This document shows positions 51,884-54,210 of a stretch of DNA of 54,210 nucleotides, piece after piece. The stretch lies in NCBI GenBank assembly GCA_902373515.1, contig CABKML010000012.1:1-54210 (forward strand). The letters run 5' to 3'. The DNA is from an uncultured Eubacteriales bacterium. Lineage in GTDB: Bacteria > Bacillota > Clostridia > Saccharofermentanales > Fastidiosipilaceae. Both the position numbers and the translations under genes were made by a program. The first letter of the stretch is position 1. Every line of letters starts with the position of its first letter. The notes below the pieces were generated by a model. It saw nothing but the letters and a program-made list of their open reading frames with translations. It was not told the origin of the DNA and ran no database searches.

Positions 51884-54210
51884 TTATTGGCGACGTCTTT
51901 TGAAACGGCTCAAAGCAAGGGCTACAGCCGACATACATGCTCCGAAAATTCCGAACATATCAGCACTTTCACCCGTTTTCGTAACTACGCCGCGATGATT
52001 TCTGCCGGCAGGTTTGGAACTGAGTTCAACCAACTTGGCAATAGATACGTATTCAATATTACCGTCACGGAAACGCACAATTAACTTCTGCAGTGCCGCA
52101 TCAAAAGTAACATGATCAATATTCTTGTCACGATTATAAGCTTCCAGCAATTCCGCCGCTTTATCGCCTTCTTCTTGACTTACATCATCAACATCCTCAA
52201 CTTCCACTTTGCTTGTAGGAATATCCAAGTTGTAATTGTCATTTCCCGGAATAATCTGCGGATTGACCGGCGATTTGTCAGCCTGGCGCACAAGGTCGAT
52301 CAACTTCACTTCCAGCTTATTGCCCTTCACGGTAATTACCGCTTTAGCTGTCGCTTTTTCAATAACAATCTGATCCGCCTGCAACTGTTTATTCAATTCC
52401 AACAGCTTATCTTTAATTTTTTGCTCTTCCTGCTCCGTCAGATTATTGAAATCATTGATATCTTCTACCGGAACTTTATCCTTCTCATCCGGCAAAATAA
52501 TTCCCTGCAATTCGGCCCGCGCTTTAGCCAGAACGGAACGGGCATTTTCCAAAGACTCGGCTGTTGCAGCCTGATCTTTAATAACAGTAAGAGCTTCATT
52601 CAGAGCCTTGTCGAAAGCATCTTTCTTCGCCTTGTCCGGCTCGTTCGTATAAGTCTGCTGTTTCTTAGTTTCCTGTGAAAGGGCGATTTCAGCCTCTAAA
52701 GCCTTACGCAAACGGGCATCGAGATTATTTACAGCTTGAATAAGGTTATCCGCCAATTCATCCACTTTACTCTTGGCACCTGGAACTGCACTGTCTTCCG
52801 CTACCTGACTGTCCTGTTCAATTTGCTCATCCGTCTTCTTCAGCTCTTCTTCAGCCGCTTTAATAGCAGCGTCCAACTTGGCAATAGCCGTTTGAGAAGA
52901 TTCGTTCTTATCATCTTCCTTCGCCTTTTTCGCCTTTTCCAGTTGTTCCTGCAAATAAGCCTTCGGTTCACGCTTCAATTTATCACTCAAAGCAACCAGC
53001 CGCTTAATTAAGTTTTCCACTTCGCTGCTTTCTTTCGCCGGGCCACCTGCAGCAATTAACTGCTGCGCTTCTTTGAGCTCATCTTTGTTTTGTAACTCGG
53101 GGATTTTAGCTGCTTCAGCTGCCACTTTTGCAAGTTCGGCCATCAGACGATCCAAACGTTTACCTTCATTAAGAGTTGCGGCAAATTCTTCATCTGTGGC
53201 AGATCCGTCCAAATCAAGTTTCAATTTGGCTTTTTGAGCGTCATTAAGATGCGTAAGCTTGTCTATCTCGGCTTTGGCCGCTTCTCTTTGCTTATACTTC
53301 TGCGCCACCGCCACGATAACTTCACAATCTTCCGCATTCTTGGCTTTCTCCAAATCCTGCAGATACTTCTGTTTTGCTTCAGCCGGCAAATTCATTTTTT
53401 CAATTTCATCTTTTGCTTTGGCTTTGGCATCTGCTAAAGCTTGCTGTTCCTGCGCCTCATAATTTTGTTTGGCTTTGTTGTTGGCCTCTTTTACAGCCTG
53501 ATCGACTTCCTCATCGGTATTAGCTGCCGTAATTTTTTGTTCGGCTGCAGTCTTATCATTCGGATTTAAGTCTTTGTCAAGCAATTTCTTCGCCGCTTCT
53601 TTATGCTTATCAAGATTTTTGGTCTGAGCATCTTTGACAACATTATTAATATCATCTGTAGTTGCCGCCTTATCTACATCTTCTTTGGCTTTTTGCTTTT
53701 CCTCATCCGTCAAATAATTCAGCTTATTGATCTTTTCTTTGGCTTCCTGCCGCGCTTTGTTTAGTGCTTCCTGCCTTTCGTCATTCTTGGTCTTGGCCGC
53801 ATCCGTCTGCGCCGCAATTTGTTCAGCCGTTTGTGCCTGATCAATCTTGGAACAGTAATCTTTTTTCTCCTCTTCCGTCAAATTCGGCAAAGCATTGACA
53901 AAATCTTTCGCTGCCTGCTGTTGTTGCTGCAAATTATCCGCCGCCTGCGTCTTTTTCGCATTTTCGTTATCCTTGGCGTTAGCGTCTTTCAAAACATTTT
54001 CAATATTTTCGCCTTGATTGATTTTGTCTTTGAAAGCTTGCTTTTCTGCCGGTGTTAAGTGCTTGAGATCCACAATTTTTTTGATAGCATCCTTTTTCTT
54101 TTGTTCGGCGTCTTTTTTCTGCTTATTCTCAGCATTTTTACCGGTTGCTTCCTGAATAATCGTTTCAATAGCATCAGCGCTTTGGGCTTCTTTGATTCTT
54201 TTTTTGTAAT
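51884..54210 (-). CDS. Repeat-rich cell-surface protein, C-terminal part (5' end outside window)
   Basis: The frame is open to the right edge, and 774 residues are visible. The first 330 consist of six or more helical modules of about 40-55 residues with a pattern like I-x2-L-x2-LT-x2-EK-x10-I-x2-A, which resembles GA (albumin-binding/Ebh-type) modules. Two segments after that resemble FIVAR repeats (one is YTNEPDKAKKDAFDKALNEA). A beta-rich domain (EKATAKAVITVKGNKLEVKL) follows. The last 33 residues are a sorting signal: VTKTGES, a hydrophobic stretch, then RFKRRRQ. It lacks the proline of LPxTG. High Lys, Glu and Gln content suggests a wall-anchored extended rod. Ligand unknown. Confidence 0.8.
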   Translation of the reverse strand, partial: YKKRIKEAQSADAIETIIQEATGKNAENKQKKDAEQKKKDAIKKIVDLKHLTPAEKQAFKDKINQGENIENVLKDANAKDNENAKKTQAADNLQQQQQAAKDFVNALPNLTEEEKKDYCSKIDQAQTAEQIAAQTDAAKTKNDERQEALNKARQEAKEKINKLNYLTDEEKQKAKEDVDKAATTDDINNVVKDAQTKNLDKHKEAAKKLLDKDLNPNDKTAAEQKITAANTDEEVDQAVKEANNKAKQNYEAQEQQALADAKAKAKDEIEKMNLPAEAKQKYLQDLEKAKNAEDCEVIVAVAQKYKQREAAKAEIDKLTHLNDAQKAKLKLDLDGSATDEEFAATLNEGKRLDRLMAELAKVAAEAAKIPELQNKDELKEAQQLIAAGGPAKESSEVENLIKRLVALSDKLKREPKAYLQEQLEKAKKAKEDDKNESSQTAIAKLDAAIKAAEEELKKTDEQIEQDSQVAEDSAVPGAKSKVDELADNLIQAVNNLDARLRKALEAEIALSQETKKQQTYTNEPDKAKKDAFDKALNEALTVIKDQAATAESLENARSVLAKARAELQGIILPDEKDKVPVEDINDFNNLTEQEEQKIKDKLLELNKQLQADQIVIEKATAKAVITVKGNKLEVKLIDLVRQADKSPVNPQIIPGNDNYNLDIPTSKVEVEDVDDVSQEEGDKAAELLEAYNRDKNIDHVTFDAALQKLIVRFRDGNIEYVSIAKLVELSSKPAGRNHRGVVTKTGESADMFGIFGACMSAVALALSRFKRRRQ
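53156..54210 (-). repeat. Tandem GA-like helical modules in the surface protein
   Basis: At least six units are visible, each starting with an A-x-K-x2-I-x2-L-type helix and a LTxEEK turn. At the DNA level they are diverged, so they are not recent duplications. Another unit appears to begin beyond the window. Confidence 0.7.

Noticed and set aside
52112..52678. A 188-codon open frame on the plus strand opposite the surface-protein gene
   Set aside because: The opposite strand is repetitive Lys/Glu/Gln coding sequence, which creates long antisense frames rich in Phe, Leu and Ile. No ribosome binding site and no plausible protein.

Overview
The window is a gene-dense, AT-rich (roughly 40-45% GC by eye) stretch of a low-GC, spore-type or related anaerobic Firmicute, most likely class Clostridia. 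The clade is suggested by a SCIFF peptide with its radical SAM maturase, the sepF, whiA, hprK, ireB, ruvX, dprA and trmFO repertoire, the dnaG-rpoD-trmK order, strong GGAGG-type ribosome binding sites and canonical sigma-A promoters. Species cannot be fixed from the sequence alone. All protein genes except ung lie on the minus strand, so this is probably one replichore arm with genes in the leading-strand orientation.

Layout, in plus coordinates. 1-6.6 kb: envelope and division genes on the minus strand (methionine gamma-lyase-like PLP enzyme, a HlyD-like membrane-fusion protein with a long basic head, sepF, a GT2 glycosyltransferase, a DUF3810 membrane metallopeptidase candidate, and the start of a gene cut by the window edge). 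6.8 kb: tRNA-Leu(GAG). 7.3-13.3 kb: glnA, trmK, rpoD, dnaG. 13.4-15.5 kb: yajC, a 48-residue six-cysteine SCIFF peptide gene and its maturase scfB. 15.6-24.9 kb: tgt-queA (queuosine), trmFO-topA, dprA-comM (DNA uptake and processing). 25-28.2 kb: ychF, tRNA-Arg(CCU), ung and a beta-lactamase-fold hydrolase. 28.3-31.9 kb: a zinc-uptake locus, zinT-znuA-znuC-znuB. 32.2-37.9 kb: clpE and uvrA. 38-42.3 kb: ireB-ruvX, mtaB, a short RNase R and secG. 42.5-51.7 kb: P-type Ca2+ ATPase, serS, trmL, whiA, murB, hprK and an unrecognised 392-residue protein. 51.9-54.2 kb: the 3' end of a large repetitive cell-surface protein.

Most of the window is core housekeeping. The less ordinary parts are these: the SCIFF locus, where the maturase itself ends in a Cys-x3-Cys-x3-Cys tail that echoes its substrate and where a perfect inverted repeat sits on the operon's -35 box; a ZnuA-type zinc-binding lipoprotein with an insertion of about 140 residues in place of the usual His-rich loop; a HlyD-like protein with a disordered basic N-terminal region of about 295 residues encoded next to sepF; an RNase R without its N-terminal cold-shock domains; and a repeat-rich surface protein whose sorting signal lacks the usual proline. 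I found no phage, IS element or CRISPR array, and no clearly new multi-gene system. The SCIFF and zinc loci are the best candidates for follow-up.
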